Shown: positions 1-9,117 of the stretch, one piece after another
Numbering within the stretch: the first letter of the stretch is position 1
Layout: each line of letters opens with the position of its first letter
From: Ruegeria atlantica
GTDB lineage: Bacteria; Pseudomonadota; Alphaproteobacteria; Rhodobacterales; Rhodobacteraceae
Assembly (NCBI RefSeq): GCF_013032455.1
Contig: NZ_WQCF01000004.1
Span: 124,001 to 188,000, forward strand
Reading direction: 5' to 3'
DNA length: 64,000 nt
The notes under the pieces: model-generated
The model's input: only the letters and a program-made list of their open reading frames with translations
What the model was told of the DNA's origin: nothing
Databases searched by the model: none
Made by a program: the position numbers and the translations under genes

Positions 1-517
1 CGGCCACCATGGCACCAAAGACCGTTCGGGGCGCCAAAGGATTTTGGGCGTCGTGCTGAACGTCAGGGTGGTTGGCGTCAAACCCGTTCGTAACTGGATC
101 AACGTAGTAGCCACTTTCGGTTACGGTCATAGAAACGATGCGGATGGCCGGATTCGACATCGTGCGAATTAGCGCTCCGTTGCCGTTTTCAATAGGCAGG
201 TAGTCGATCATCGAGCCTATGACCTCGGCAGAGATTTTTTCCGGGTCGAGTTCGATCAGGGTCGTGAGGCAATCCTGGGCGAGAAGTTTCTCCCGCATTA
301 CCGCATCATAAGGGCGTACGCCTGCCCCTATGATAGCCCAATCCTTGGCTTTGCCCTGTTGCATCAAACGGTGCAGGTACCAAGCCTGATGCGCGCGGTG
401 GAAATTGCCGACGCCTACATGCAGGATGCCGGGTTTCAGCGCAGCGCGGTCATATCTTGGGCGTTCGACAGTCAATTGATCGAGTGTCGCATTCGAAAGG
501 GAGATCAGCTCATCCAT
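1..517 (-). CDS. mtlK: mannitol 2-dehydrogenase, N-terminal part (runs off the window)
   Basis: Polyol-specific long-chain NAD dehydrogenase that oxidises D-mannitol to D-fructose in the cytoplasm. I translated about 172 residues by hand. The frame stays open to the window edge, so the gene is cut by the window and not broken. The protein starts MDELISLSN and carries the family's N-terminal nucleotide-binding motif GVGNFHRAHQ near residue 34, followed by GAGVRPYDA and the TVTESGYY segment typical of mannitol dehydrogenases and fructuronate reductases. The start overlaps the end of the sorbitol dehydrogenase gene by 13 bases, which indicates translational coupling as the last visible gene of the smo operon. 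Mannitol rather than fructuronate specificity is inferred from the operon. Confidence 0.85.
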   Translation of the reverse strand, partial: MDELISLSNATLDQLTVERPRYDRAALKPGILHVGVGNFHRAHQAWYLHRLMQQGKAKDWAIIGAGVRPYDAVMREKLLAQDCLTTLIELDPEKISAEVIGSMIDYLPIENGNGALIRTMSNPAIRIVSMTVTESGYYVDPVTNGFDANHPDVQHDAQNPLAPRTVFGAMVA

Positions 518-1275
518 TGCCCACCATCCACGTTGTAAGTTTGTGCGACGATGTAATTCGCCGCATCACTTGCCAAAAAAACAGCCATTCCGGTCAAATC
601 GTCGGGTGTACCCATGCGTCCGTAGGGTACGGCGGCATCAACTTCCTGTTTCTTTTGTCCGGGTGCCTTGTCTTCGTACTTCGCAAAGAACGCGTCCACG
701 CCGTCCCAGTGCTCGCCATCGACGACACCCGGAGAAATTGCGTTCACGTTTATTCCGTGCCTGATCAGGTTCAGTCCCGCCGACTGAGTCAGGCTGATGA
801 CCGCCGCCTTGGTAGCGCAATAGACCGCAACCAACGGCTCACCGCGCCTTCCGGCTTGGCTCGCCATGTTGATGATCTTGCCACCTTTCCCGCGCTCGAT
901 CATGTGTCGGGCGACGGCCTGCATCGTGAAGAGCGTGCCCGCTACATTGATGTCAAAAGCGCGCTGATAGTCAGCGCGTTCGATTTCAACAATCGGGGCG
1001 GCTGTGAAAAGTGCCGCGTTGTTGACCAGAATGTCGATGTGACCGAATTCTGCCAACGTCGTTGTCACTGCGTTGTCGATGCTGGTCTGGTCGGTCACGT
1101 CCATAGCCACAGCAATCGCATTTTCGCCAAGTGCAGCAGCGCTTTGGCGGGCGCCATCTATATTTATGTCGGCGACGGCAACCCGAGCGCCTGCGTTGAC
1201 GTAGGCCTCCGCAAAGGCCCGCCCGATCCCTCGGGCGGCGCCTGTAATCAGGGCTGTTTTTCCAGCCAATTGCAT
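505..1275 (-). CDS. smoS: sorbitol (L-iditol) 2-dehydrogenase, short-chain dehydrogenase family
   Basis: Cytoplasmic SDR enzyme of 256 residues that oxidises D-sorbitol to fructose (and galactitol in relatives). Visible motifs are the NAD-binding GxxxGxG (TGAARGIG, residues 12-19), NNAAL near 87, the catalytic Ser in NMASQAG near 141 and YCATK near 153, with C-terminal YNVDGGQWMS. Length and sequence closely resemble the sorbitol dehydrogenase SmoS of Rhodobacter sphaeroides as I remember it. The ATG overlaps the stop of the upstream ABC ATPase gene by one base (TAATG), and its own end overlaps mtlK, so the genes are tightly coupled. Confidence 0.92.
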   Translation of the reverse strand: MQLAGKTALITGAARGIGRAFAEAYVNAGARVAVADINIDGARQSAAALGENAIAVAMDVTDQTSIDNAVTTTLAEFGHIDILVNNAALFTAAPIVEIERADYQRAFDINVAGTLFTMQAVARHMIERGKGGKIINMASQAGRRGEPLVAVYCATKAAVISLTQSAGLNLIRHGINVNAISPGVVDGEHWDGVDAFFAKYEDKAPGQKKQEVDAAVPYGRMGTPDDLTGMAVFLASDAANYIVAQTYNVDGGQWMS

Positions 1276-2279
1276 TATTCGATCCTAAGGCCCTGAGCGT
1301 CGAACTTATGCAGCTTGTCCATTTGCGGGGTCAGGTAGATCGTGTCGCCATGCTTTGCCTGAATGTCACCTGTAATCCGCACAGTCACCATGTCAGCAAG
1401 ACCTGTGTCATGGACGTGAATGAAAGTGTCTGACCCCAAGTGTTCGGCCACGCCGACGACGCCTTTCCACATTCCATCAGTCATGCTGACATCGGTGTGT
1501 TCAGGACGAATGCCGATTGTGGTTGCCCCGTTTTTCTCGGCCTCAGCACCTGAGATCAGGTTCATTTTCGGAGACCCGATGAACCCCGCGACAAATTCGT
1601 TGCGTGGGCTGTGATAGAGCTCCAACGGTGAACCCACCTGTTCGATCACACCCGCCCGCAACACGACGATCTTGTCCGCCATGGTCATGGCTTCGACCTG
1701 ATCGTGGGTCACGTAGATCATTGTCGTCTTGAGCCGCTCGTGTAGTTCGCTGATTTCAAGCCGCATTCCGACACGTAGGGCCGCGTCGAGGTTGGACAAC
1801 GGTTCGTCGAAAAGGAACGCGGCTGGCTCCCGTACAATTGCCCGACCAATCGCAACGCGCTGACGCTGACCACCTGACAATTGCCCCGGACGCCGATCCA
1901 GATAGTCGGTAAGGTTCAGCGCCTTTGCGGCTCCTTCGATTCGGCGGTTTTGCTCATCCTCATCGATCCCTGCCATCTTCATCGGAAACGCGATGTTTTT
2001 GCGCACCGACATATGCGGGTACAGAGCATAGGACTGGAAGACCATTGCCAATCCGCGCTTGGCGGGGGGCACATCCGTCGCATCCGAGCCGTCGATTTCG
2101 ATGTGACCCGTTGTGATGTCTTCGAGTCCAGCGATTAGGCGCAACAGTGTGGATTTACCGCAGCCCGAAGGTCCGACAAAAACTGTGAACTCGCCGTCTC
2201 CAATCGTGAGGTCCAGAGGCGGAATAACCTGAACGTCTCCGAAGCTTTTGGTCACTTGGTTGAGTTTGATTTGTCCCAT
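1275..2279 (-). CDS. smoK: polyol ABC transporter ATP-binding protein, MalK family
   Basis: ATPase subunit (334 residues) powering the sorbitol/mannitol importer encoded by the three upstream genes. Walker A GPSGCGKS is at residues 36-43, the signature LSGGQRQRV near 135, and Walker [13 protein letters not shown] near 155. A C-terminal TOBE/OB-type domain (GIRPEH near 257) is typical of MalK-type subunits. It starts 12 bases after the permease smoG and overlaps smoS. Substrate is inferred from the flanking sorbitol and mannitol dehydrogenases; the subfamily alone would allow other sugars. Confidence 0.9.
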   Translation of the reverse strand: MGQIKLNQVTKSFGDVQVIPPLDLTIGDGEFTVFVGPSGCGKSTLLRLIAGLEDITTGHIEIDGSDATDVPPAKRGLAMVFQSYALYPHMSVRKNIAFPMKMAGIDEDEQNRRIEGAAKALNLTDYLDRRPGQLSGGQRQRVAIGRAIVREPAAFLFDEPLSNLDAALRVGMRLEISELHERLKTTMIYVTHDQVEAMTMADKIVVLRAGVIEQVGSPLELYHSPRNEFVAGFIGSPKMNLISGAEAEKNGATTIGIRPEHTDVSMTDGMWKGVVGVAEHLGSDTFIHVHDTGLADMVTVRITGDIQAKHGDTIYLTPQMDKLHKFDAQGLRIE

Positions 2280-2291
2280 TGGTCAAGTTCC

Positions 2292-3122
2292 TTATTTGAC
2301 GGCGCCGAAGGTCAGGCCGCTGACAAGTTGTTTCTGGCTGAACCAGCCAAGAATGAGGATTGGCGCAATGGCCATGGTTGATGCTGCGCTGAGCTTGGCA
2401 AAGAACAGGCCTTCGGGGCTGGAATAGCTGGCAATGAAGGCTGTCAGCGGAGCCGCATTGGCTGCCGTGAGGTTCAGTGTCCAAAACGCCTCGTTCCAGG
2501 CCAAAATGAAGTTCAGCAGCAAGGTCGAAGCTATGCCGGGAACTGCCATCGGTGTGAGGACATAGAGGATCTCCTCTTTCAGCGTCGCACCGTCCATTCG
2601 AGCCGCTTCCAGGATCTCACCCGGGATTTCCTTGAAGTATGTATACAGCATCCAGACAATGATCGGCAGGTTCATCAACATGAGGATGATGACCAGCGCT
2701 CCCCTGCTGTCGAGGACTCCAAGTTTGATGCAGATCAGGTAGATGGGGTAAAGAACACCAACCGCCGGTAGCATTTTCGTGGACAGCATCCAGAGGAGAA
2801 TGTCCTTGGTGCGATTGGAAGGAACAAATGCCATCGACCAGGCCGCAGGGACCGCCACGATGATACCCAATATTGTCGAACCCCCGGCGATGATGATCGA
2901 GTTCCAGAGGAACCGGGCATAGTTCGACCGTTCCATGACAGCTGAGTAGTTTTCAAGCGTCCAGTCGAATGCCAGGAACACCGGAGGATCAGCAATCGCT
3001 GTGGCTTCGGTTTTGAAGCTGGTCAGAACAGTCCAAAGGATCGGAAAAAAGATCAGCAGTCCAACACCCCAGGCGGCGGCTGTGTTTATGATCTTGCGTT
3101 GTTGAGTTACTGCGCGGGCCAT
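2292..3122 (-). CDS. smoG: polyol ABC transporter permease, MalG-type
   Basis: Inner-membrane permease of 276 residues with about six hydrophobic segments. It carries the EAA loop that contacts the ATPase (EAARMDGATLKEEI, about residue 173) and the C-terminal SGLTFGAVK typical of MalG-type carbohydrate permeases. It follows smoF by 10 bases and precedes smoK by 12. Together with smoF it forms the channel of the sorbitol/mannitol importer; the polyol substrate is inferred from the operon. Confidence 0.9.
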   Translation of the reverse strand: MARAVTQQRKIINTAAAWGVGLLIFFPILWTVLTSFKTEATAIADPPVFLAFDWTLENYSAVMERSNYARFLWNSIIIAGGSTILGIIVAVPAAWSMAFVPSNRTKDILLWMLSTKMLPAVGVLYPIYLICIKLGVLDSRGALVIILMLMNLPIIVWMLYTYFKEIPGEILEAARMDGATLKEEILYVLTPMAVPGIASTLLLNFILAWNEAFWTLNLTAANAAPLTAFIASYSSPEGLFFAKLSAASTMAIAPILILGWFSQKQLVSGLTFGAVK

Positions 3123-3132
3123 TTTGTCCTCC

Positions 3133-3999
3133 TCACGCGTCCAGGTTCTTGCCGACGATGCGCATCAGGAAGATCGCAACGATATTGGCGAGAATGATTG
3201 CATAGACACCACCGGCAGAGCCGAGGCCGACGTTCTGACTTTCAAGAACACGCTGGAAAATCAGGTAGGTCAGCGTGCGGGTGCCAAAAGCGCCTCCGGT
3301 CGTGACAAAAATTTCTGCAAAGATTGCCAACAAGAAGATCGTCTGGATCAGAACCACGATCGTAATTGCACGGCTAAGATGCGGCAGAGTGATGTAGCCA
3401 AACCGTTTCAGTGGCGGCGCACCGTCCATTTCCGCGGCTTCCAACTGTTCTCCGTCCAAAGATTGAATTGCAGTCAACAGGATCAGCGTCGCGAACGGCA
3501 ACCATTGCCAGGAAACGATCAAAACGATTGAAGGCAATGAAGCTTCAGACAGCCACGCAATCGGCTCGGCGCCGAAAAAGCGCCACAGATGTGCGAACAG
3601 ACCATTCACCGGATCCATGAACATATTCTTCCAAACCAGCGCCGAAACTGTTGGCATGACAAAGAACGGTGCGATGACAAGAATGCGGACGACACCTTGC
3701 CCCCACATTGGCTGGTTCAACAAGATTGCCAGCAAGACGCCAATGATAACGGTGATCAAAAGAACCCCACCAACGATGGTCAGGGTGGCCACCACCGACG
3801 GCCAGAACGCACTGGAGCTGACAAATCGAACGTAGTTGTCGAAGCCGACCCATCCAAGGTCTCCGCCACGTAGCGGAAGATATTGTTTGAATGAGAAAAT
3901 GAGAGTCATGATCAATGGAACGAGCATCCAGCCGAGGAGCAAGATGACCGCTGGGGCCATCATAAGCCGCGCCGCTGATCGGGAGTGTTTAGTAGCCAT
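3133..3999 (-). CDS. smoF: polyol ABC transporter permease, MalF-type
   Basis: Inner-membrane permease of 288 residues, partner of smoG. I chose the ATG at 3999 (MATKHSRSAARL) because AGGAGG lies just upstream, although the frame stays open a further 28 codons. Hydrophobic segments, and the EAA motif EAAEMDGAPPLKRFGY in the C-terminal third, fit the MalF family. It is separated from the binding-protein gene by a 120-base gap holding a strong hairpin, which probably explains lower membrane-subunit expression. Confidence 0.9.
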   Translation of the reverse strand: MATKHSRSAARLMMAPAVILLLGWMLVPLIMTLIFSFKQYLPLRGGDLGWVGFDNYVRFVSSSAFWPSVVATLTIVGGVLLITVIIGVLLAILLNQPMWGQGVVRILVIAPFFVMPTVSALVWKNMFMDPVNGLFAHLWRFFGAEPIAWLSEASLPSIVLIVSWQWLPFATLILLTAIQSLDGEQLEAAEMDGAPPLKRFGYITLPHLSRAITIVVLIQTIFLLAIFAEIFVTTGGAFGTRTLTYLIFQRVLESQNVGLGSAGGVYAIILANIVAIFLMRIVGKNLDA

Positions 4000-4069
4000 C
4001 GGGCATACCTCCTCTGTCGATTGCCATAAGGCTATCTTAAACAGTGCAATGTTTTTGAAGATTGATGGC

Positions 4070-4108
4070 GTCTCGGGAAACACTTGGGAGAAGAGTGCTC
4101 CCCGAGAC
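4070..4108 (-). other. intercistronic hairpin between smoE and smoF
   Basis: The arms GTCTCGGG (4070-4077) and CCCGAGAC (4101-4108) are perfectly complementary, and the inner bases pair further with mismatches. There is no T-run, so it is not an obvious terminator. Hairpins at this place after a binding-protein gene are known in sugar ABC operons to stabilise the upstream message; that role is inferred here. Confidence 0.65.
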
Positions 4109-4119
4109 CGACGCAGCGC

Positions 4120-5427
4120 TTAGCGGTAGCCAGCAGCTTCCATAGCGTCGTTTGTCAGCGCCTGAGCTTTGGCAAGCGCTTCATCAACGGTTTGCTGACC
4201 CGCATAGACGGCCGAGAATTCCTGGCTCACTTCAGTCGCGATACCCGCGAATTCCGGTATGGCCACGAACTGGACACCAACATATGGCACCGGCTTAACT
4301 GTCGGATTTGTCGGGTCGGCTGCCAGGATCGAGTCCAGCGTCTTCTGGGCGAAGGGAACCGCCTGATAGTTGGGGTTTTCGTACAGCGAGGTACGCGCAC
4401 CCGGAGGCACGTTTGCCCAACCTTCGTTCTCGGCGACAAGTTCAATATAGTCTTTTGACGTTGCCCATTCGATGAACTCTTTTGCCGCAGCTTCCTTTTG
4501 CGTTCCGGCGGGAACTGCCAGCGCCCATGCCCAGAGCCAGTTTGCCTTCCGGTCGACACCTTCGCTGTTCGGAGCCAGCGCGAAACCAACCTTGTCAGCG
4601 ACGGTAGAGTCGTCAGGATTGGTCACAAAGGATGCCGCAACGGTGGCGTCAATCCACATGCCACACTTGCCCTGCTGGAACAGGTTCAGGTTCTCGTTGA
4701 AACCGTTGGTCGCATAGCCTGTCGGACCGGATTCTTCCATCATATCGACAAAGAAGGTCAGCGCCTCTTTCCACTCTGGCTGATCGAACTGGGCATTCCA
4801 GTCTTCGTCAAACCAGCGCGCACCGAAGGAATTGCCGGTTACGGTGATAAAGGCGCCGCCTTCACCCCAGCCTGCTTTTCCGCGCAGGCAGATTCCGTTG
4901 ATGTCATTATCACGATCGGTCATTGCCGCAGCAGCTTCGCGGATGAATTGCCATGTCGGTGCGTCGGGCATTTCCAGACCGGCTTGTTCTATAAGGTCGG
5001 TGCGGTACATGATCATCGAGCTTTCGCCATAAAACGGCGCGGCATAGAGAGTACCGTCGTGGCTCAGACCGGCTCGCATGGCTGGCAGAATATCATCCGC
5101 ATCATACTCGGCAGAAAGATCGTCAAGCGAGACCAGCCATCCATTAGCGCCCCAAATCGGTGTTTCGTACATGCCAATGGTCATGATGTCGAAAGAACCG
5201 CCCTTTGCGGCGATGTCCGTAGTGACACGCTGGCGCAATACGTTTTCTTCCAATGTGACCCACTCGACCGTGTGGCCGGTCTTATCAGTAAAGTCCTGAG
5301 TCAACCCTTGCATACGAATCATGTCGCCATTGTTCACGGTTGCGATGACAAGATTCTCTGCTAGTGCGCCACTTGCAGTGACGAGTGTCATTGCCGTCGC
5401 CGCATATAGAGCTTGATTGAATGACAT
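4120..5427 (-). CDS. smoE: polyol ABC transporter periplasmic binding protein
   Basis: Periplasmic solute-binding protein of 435 residues, family 1 (MalE-like). It has a Sec signal peptide (MSFNQALYAATAMTLVTASG, cleavage about ALA-EN at residue 23). The start is supported by GAGGAGGAG upstream. Downstream motifs include YGESSMIMYRTDL and WLWAWALAVPAG, usual for sorbitol/mannitol binders. It is the first gene of the operon, about 70 bases downstream of a 20-bp palindromic operator, so expression is probably repressed by the adjacent LacI-family protein without polyol. Confidence 0.9.
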   Translation of the reverse strand: MSFNQALYAATAMTLVTASGALAENLVIATVNNGDMIRMQGLTQDFTDKTGHTVEWVTLEENVLRQRVTTDIAAKGGSFDIMTIGMYETPIWGANGWLVSLDDLSAEYDADDILPAMRAGLSHDGTLYAAPFYGESSMIMYRTDLIEQAGLEMPDAPTWQFIREAAAAMTDRDNDINGICLRGKAGWGEGGAFITVTGNSFGARWFDEDWNAQFDQPEWKEALTFFVDMMEESGPTGYATNGFNENLNLFQQGKCGMWIDATVAASFVTNPDDSTVADKVGFALAPNSEGVDRKANWLWAWALAVPAGTQKEAAAKEFIEWATSKDYIELVAENEGWANVPPGARTSLYENPNYQAVPFAQKTLDSILAADPTNPTVKPVPYVGVQFVAIPEFAGIATEVSQEFSAVYAGQQTVDEALAKAQALTNDAMEAAGYR

Positions 5428-5494
5428 CCTAATTCTCCTCCTCGTTGGATGATGACTTCGACTCTAGTCAAAATCACAACGCGAAGTCAATTAA

Positions 5495-5514
5495 AAATTT
5501 ACGCGCGTAAATTT
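5495..5514. promoter_or_regulatory. 20-bp perfect palindrome, probable LacI-family operator of the smo operon
   Basis: AAATTTACGCGCGTAAATTT is a perfect dyad with a central CpG, as expected of LacI-family operators. It lies between smoE (start at 5427) and the regulator gene, about 68 bases upstream of smoE. The CGCGCG core recurs in a second dyad at the regulator's own promoter. Confidence 0.75.
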
Positions 5515-5540
5515 AAAGGTGGCTGCGCATTAACAAACCC

Positions 5541-6569
5541 TCAGGCCGACTCCCGCATGATCAAACGGCCCTCAAACAGTTTTTCTTGCCTTTCCGACGG
5601 GACTTCTTCCTTCTCGAACAATGCAAACAATGTGGACACCGACCAATTCGCGATAGCTTCGTAATCTTGCGCGATTGTCGTCAGAGGGGGGCAAGTAAAT
5701 CTAGAAAACGGGTGATCATCGTGGCCTGCAATCCTGAGGTTACATTCCGGACCATGACCAACCTTAAAGCCAAGGCCATAGGCGGCTGACAAAAGACCAA
5801 TTGCAAAGCGATCATTGCTGCACAGGATCGTGTTAGTGCTGAATGCTCCATCGGACAAAAGCCGGCCCCCTTCAACTTTTCCAATTTCCTCGAAGTTCCA
5901 GCCTTCTCCGTTTACTCGAAAAATGCTCGGCGTTTTACCGTGCCGTTCCATGCTTTCAATATAGGCTTGTCGGTGTTTGTTGGCATTCGGGTTCAGAGGT
6001 TTCTTCATTTCGAAAAAACAAGGCGGCTCGCCACTGCGGCAGAGGTACTCAACCATTAAGTCGACACTTTGAAAATGATCGGTACCTACAAATGCCCGCC
6101 CGACATCAGGCATGTTGGCATCAAACAAGACGACCGGAATATCTGCATCAAATGCTTTAACGGCGTCTGAATCAGACAGCTTGCCAAACGGTGCCAATAA
6201 TACACCAGCAGGTTTCAGGGATTTAAGCGAGTTAAGGTTGTCTCGCTCCATTTCCGGATTACCGTGCGAACTGAGTAAAATCGGGCTGTAACCGGCCTCA
6301 ATGCATGCAAGCTCCACACGTCTGCCGATCTCGGAAAAGAACGGGTCAGCTAAGTTAGGTACTACAACGCCAATGTTCTTGGTGGTGCGCCTGTTTTGGT
6401 TCATCGCGAAAACATTCGGATGATAATCATACTCTTCCAGCGCTGCTTCGATCTTTTTTCTTGTGGAAACACGCACGCTTTCGGGGTCGTTGAAATACTT
6501 CGAGACGGTAGGTCGAGAAATCCCACTGATAGCCGCAAACTCTTCCATATTTCGGATTTTACGTTGCAA
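5541..6569 (-). CDS. LacI-family transcriptional regulator of the polyol operon
   Basis: DNA-binding repressor of about 342 residues. The N-terminal helix-turn-helix reads MEEFAAISGISRPTVSKYFNDP with the hinge region near YDYHPN. The rest is a periplasmic-binding-protein-like effector domain (IGVVVPNLADPFFSEIGRRVE, then DIPVVLFDANMPDVGRAFVGTDH). An ATG at 6596 would place the start inside a dyad operator and has no ribosome site. The TTG at 6569 is preceded by GTGAGGA at good spacing, so I prefer it. It lies upstream of smoE in the same direction, with an operator at both promoters, suggesting autoregulation and polyol-responsive control. Confidence 0.85.
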   Translation of the reverse strand: MQRKIRNMEEFAAISGISRPTVSKYFNDPESVRVSTRKKIEAALEEYDYHPNVFAMNQNRRTTKNIGVVVPNLADPFFSEIGRRVELACIEAGYSPILLSSHGNPEMERDNLNSLKSLKPAGVLLAPFGKLSDSDAVKAFDADIPVVLFDANMPDVGRAFVGTDHFQSVDLMVEYLCRSGEPPCFFEMKKPLNPNANKHRQAYIESMERHGKTPSIFRVNGEGWNFEEIGKVEGGRLLSDGAFSTNTILCSNDRFAIGLLSAAYGLGFKVGHGPECNLRIAGHDDHPFSRFTCPPLTTIAQDYEAIANWSVSTLFALFEKEEVPSERQEKLFEGRLIMRESA

Positions 6570-6595
6570 TTTTTTCCTCACACCAAATTTTAACA

Positions 6596-6607
6596 TATCG
6601 CGCGATA
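6596..6607. promoter_or_regulatory. dyad operator at the LacI-family regulator promoter
   Basis: TATCGCGCGATA is a perfect 12-bp dyad flanked by A/T-rich bases. It shares the CGCGCG core and central CpG with the palindrome at 5495-5514. Its position about 27 bases upstream of the preferred start codon suggests negative autoregulation. Confidence 0.6.
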
Positions 6608-7204
6608 AATTTTGTCAAATTTAGTAATGAAAGACCTGCTGTGTCAAGTTAGCCGTGGAGAGTCGCAAGCTGTACTCCTCACAAGGAACTACGGCGTTCA
6701 ATTTCTACCGAGACACGAGATTGAAATGGCTTAGAAATGTACTTCGGAAAGGAGTGCAATAGGGACAGAAGGAAGCTTACCGAAGAAAAAACGTGGCTTC
6801 GGTATGTCGTGATCGGCGAGTTAATCCTGTGCTAGCTGGAGAGGTTTTAATGAGCAACATGGAACCAGCCCGTGGATCAGGGTTCCCGACTAAGTGCCTA
6901 CCATGCCAGCCGGTTGTTCGTTAATCTTGACGTTTTTTCCGCTTCTTGGGGATCAATACCGGCTCAGAGTGGAAAACAATTTTGAATGCATCAAGCTAGT
7001 CGAAAGTCTACTCTCAGCTCGAAGCAGTCATAATCCGCTCACGATACGCGTCTACGTTACGGACAAAGTCGCCGTTGGCTGCATTGCAGCACGTTTGGTC
7101 TCACTTAACGGCTGCTTGGCGGACAGGGCACGCTGTCAGAGACCTGCCCATTGGTCCTTGATCATGCCAGTTCTTCCGTATTTACTCTGTCGCACATGCG
7201 CGAC
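6608..7204. other. non-coding stretch, about 600 bases
   Basis: No convincing gene on either strand. The longest open frame (about 104 codons, plus strand) has no recognisable motif, no ribosome site and unusual composition. A hairpin with 8-base arms (TACCGAAG 6778-6785, CTTCGGTA 6797-6804) is visible. The stretch appears more A/T-rich than the flanking operons. Confidence 0.5.
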
Positions 7205-8131
7205 TTAATTGGGTAAAGTGCCTCCCTCGTAAACCCATTTGATGGCGGCGGGCTCCGGGCAAATCTGGCCACCAACTTCGCGCAGGTGCCGGGAAATCTC
7301 CTCCGTCATTCCATCCATTCTTGCCTCGCCAACGGCGCCCTTGCGGATCATGGCTCCGGAATTAAGGATCGGGATCTCTGAGGCCGTACGCCCTTCAAAC
7401 TTTCCCTCATTCGCTTTCATCCATGGGAAGGATGTAAACTCCAGTACATTAGCCCATTGTTCTTCGTTCAGCTCTTCACCAATGAATTCAGCAATTTTTC
7501 GGATTGATCCTTGGTGATCGCTCTTCATATCAGAGAAGTGCAGGAACAAAACGTTTGGTTCATTTCGTAGCGGCCACCACGCGGCTAGAAAGCCAAAGAT
7601 CGCGCCTTGCATACCGTTGGCGTCAATCACATCAGAATAGAAGGATGGAAAGTCGGGTCGACAAAGGGCTTCTCTTGGCACACCCCAGAGTTCATACCAT
7701 GCGTCCGAGTGCTTGTTCAAGAATGGCCTGAAAGAAACGAGCGCCTCCTCCGGATTTCGCATGATTACGACATATTTGACGTCAGTGCCCGACCCGGCGC
7801 TCTGAAACGGCACCGCAGGTGGCGGCGAATGCGTTTTGAAGGCGCGGCGCTTGTCGGTAGGGATGGCTGCTACACGTTCCACCACGACTTTCTGGGGTTG
7901 CCCGGGGAAGGCCAAAAACTCAATCCAAGGCACCTCTTCGTAGACGTCTCGAAAATCATCGGTTCCGCCTGCCAATAACTGATGAACGATGTTCATAGTC
8001 CAGGTTGTCCCGCTTTTAATTGGAACAGAAATCACCACATCACCGTCCCTCCAAGCGATCTTTTGTTGAATTTCCGGAACTATCCATGGTGGCCCTGAAG
8101 GTGGGGCGGCGTCTTCTGGGGCGTCGTTCAT
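7205..8131 (-). CDS. sulfotransferase family protein
   Basis: PAPS-dependent sulfotransferase of 308 residues, probably cytosolic with no signal peptide. The 5'-phosphosulfate loop PIKSGTTW is at residues 37-44, the catalytic His candidate in KTHSP at 101, and the 3'-phosphate site MRNPEEALVSF near 124-134. A C-terminal RKGAVGEARMDG matches the RKGxxGDWK motif of the family. These features cover the full Sulfotransfer_1 fold, so it looks intact. The acceptor (alcohol, phenol or amine) cannot be told. It stands alone between two non-coding gaps, which suggests acquisition by transfer. Confidence 0.85.
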   Translation of the reverse strand: MNDAPEDAAPPSGPPWIVPEIQQKIAWRDGDVVISVPIKSGTTWTMNIVHQLLAGGTDDFRDVYEEVPWIEFLAFPGQPQKVVVERVAAIPTDKRRAFKTHSPPPAVPFQSAGSGTDVKYVVIMRNPEEALVSFRPFLNKHSDAWYELWGVPREALCRPDFPSFYSDVIDANGMQGAIFGFLAAWWPLRNEPNVLFLHFSDMKSDHQGSIRKIAEFIGEELNEEQWANVLEFTSFPWMKANEGKFEGRTASEIPILNSGAMIRKGAVGEARMDGMTEEISRHLREVGGQICPEPAAIKWVYEGGTLPN

Positions 8132-8502
8132 TATGATTGACCTCTTTTTGGCCTCCCTTCGGTCGAGAGGACTAAGGCACTAACTTACCCTGTAAGAGCA
8201 GACTTCTCCAAATCCCGTGCACCAGGACCACTTAGATCCATGCGCGATGGCACAAACAAGACGGAGGGACGAACAGCTTTTTATTCGTGCCTACCAACTT
8301 TAAAAATGAAAGTACCGGAGTGGGCTCATAGCAGACGGCCATTGCTTTTTTTCGCATGTCTACTTCAGGTCGTGTGCGGTCATTCGCTAATTAGCAAAGA
8401 GTATCTACTTTGTGTAAGGACACTGAAATCTGCTCAGATGGAAAGGTTTACCTTGCAAGCCTAGGTTCGGGCCAATTTAGCCATCACCATTCAAGTAAAA
8501 CA

Positions 8503-8543
8503 AACCTCCTGGCGACGCCACTCACTTACGTCTCCAGGAGGTT
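8503..8543. repeat. inverted repeat with 10-base arms
   Basis: AACCTCCTGG (8503-8512) and CCAGGAGGTT (8534-8543) are perfectly complementary and enclose 21 bases. No T-run follows. One arm carries AGGAGG and the other its complement. No nearby gene start uses it as a ribosome site, so its role is unknown. Confidence 0.55.
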
Positions 8544-8662
8544 ACCAGACAAATCTGGCAAATGCGTAAGCAACAGAGGTAATACAAATTTGCCACGCAC
8601 TCGCATACTTGAATCCAAGATGCAACAAATCAAGTATTTTTACGCGCAGAAAGTAATTTTTT

Positions 8663-8672
8663 ATCGCGCGAT
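8663..8672. promoter_or_regulatory. orphan ATCGCGCGAT dyad resembling the polyol LacI operator
   Basis: The dyad and its flanks (TTTTTATCGCGCGATTTAT) match the site at 6596-6607 closely. It lies in a gene-free stretch about 530 bases upstream of the sulfotransferase start. It may be a distant auxiliary operator or a relic. Confidence 0.35.
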
Positions 8673-9090
8673 TTATGCTTGATTGAGTATTGATCTTGCA
8701 GTCCCGTGTCTGAGGATGGGGCGAACTGTGCAAGTCGTTGGATACCAATTGAGACAACATTGTCGTGAAACAGCAGCCACACCAATCTGGTTAACCTCGC
8801 TTGCCCAAATACGCATTCTAGATAGTCTGGGCGGTCCCATGGCCAGACTATGGCCCGCGCTGTCTGTCATCCCAGATCATGACGGCGCGGGCATTTGGAT
8901 CACCACTACATTCTGTGGTCGCATTGTGTAAGCGGAACTCCCAGGAGCCTGAGCTAGACTTTTTTGAAGCTAAAACGGGAAGAGTTCTAGTCTGCATAGG
9001 ACAAAATGCTGCCGTTCCGCAAAACTCGGTGTACCAGGTATCTGCCGAACGAACCTGCAGTTCTCTACCGAGCTGCTCAACCATTGCTAA

Positions 9091-9117
9091 GGGCCCTTGA
9101 GCATATACTCAGGGCCC
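9091..9117 (-). terminator. hairpin downstream of the DUF4242 gene
   Basis: GGGCCC (9091-9096) pairs with GGGCCC (9112-9117), and TGAG/CTCA extend the stem around a CATATA loop with one bulged T. It lies about 27 bases after the stop of the minus-strand gene. The T-run is poor, so it may terminate weakly or only protect the message end. Confidence 0.4.

Noticed and set aside
457..1296. Long plus-strand open frame (about 279 codons)
   Set aside because: It is the shadow of smoS on the other strand; the smoS protein has full SDR motifs and operon context.
6894..7208. Plus-strand open frame of about 104 codons
   Set aside because: No motif, no ribosome site and Cys/Arg-rich composition unlike the neighbours.
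8683..9084. Overlapping open frames on both strands in the 1-kb gap
   Set aside because: Neither has a ribosome site or recognisable pattern, and they overlap each other.
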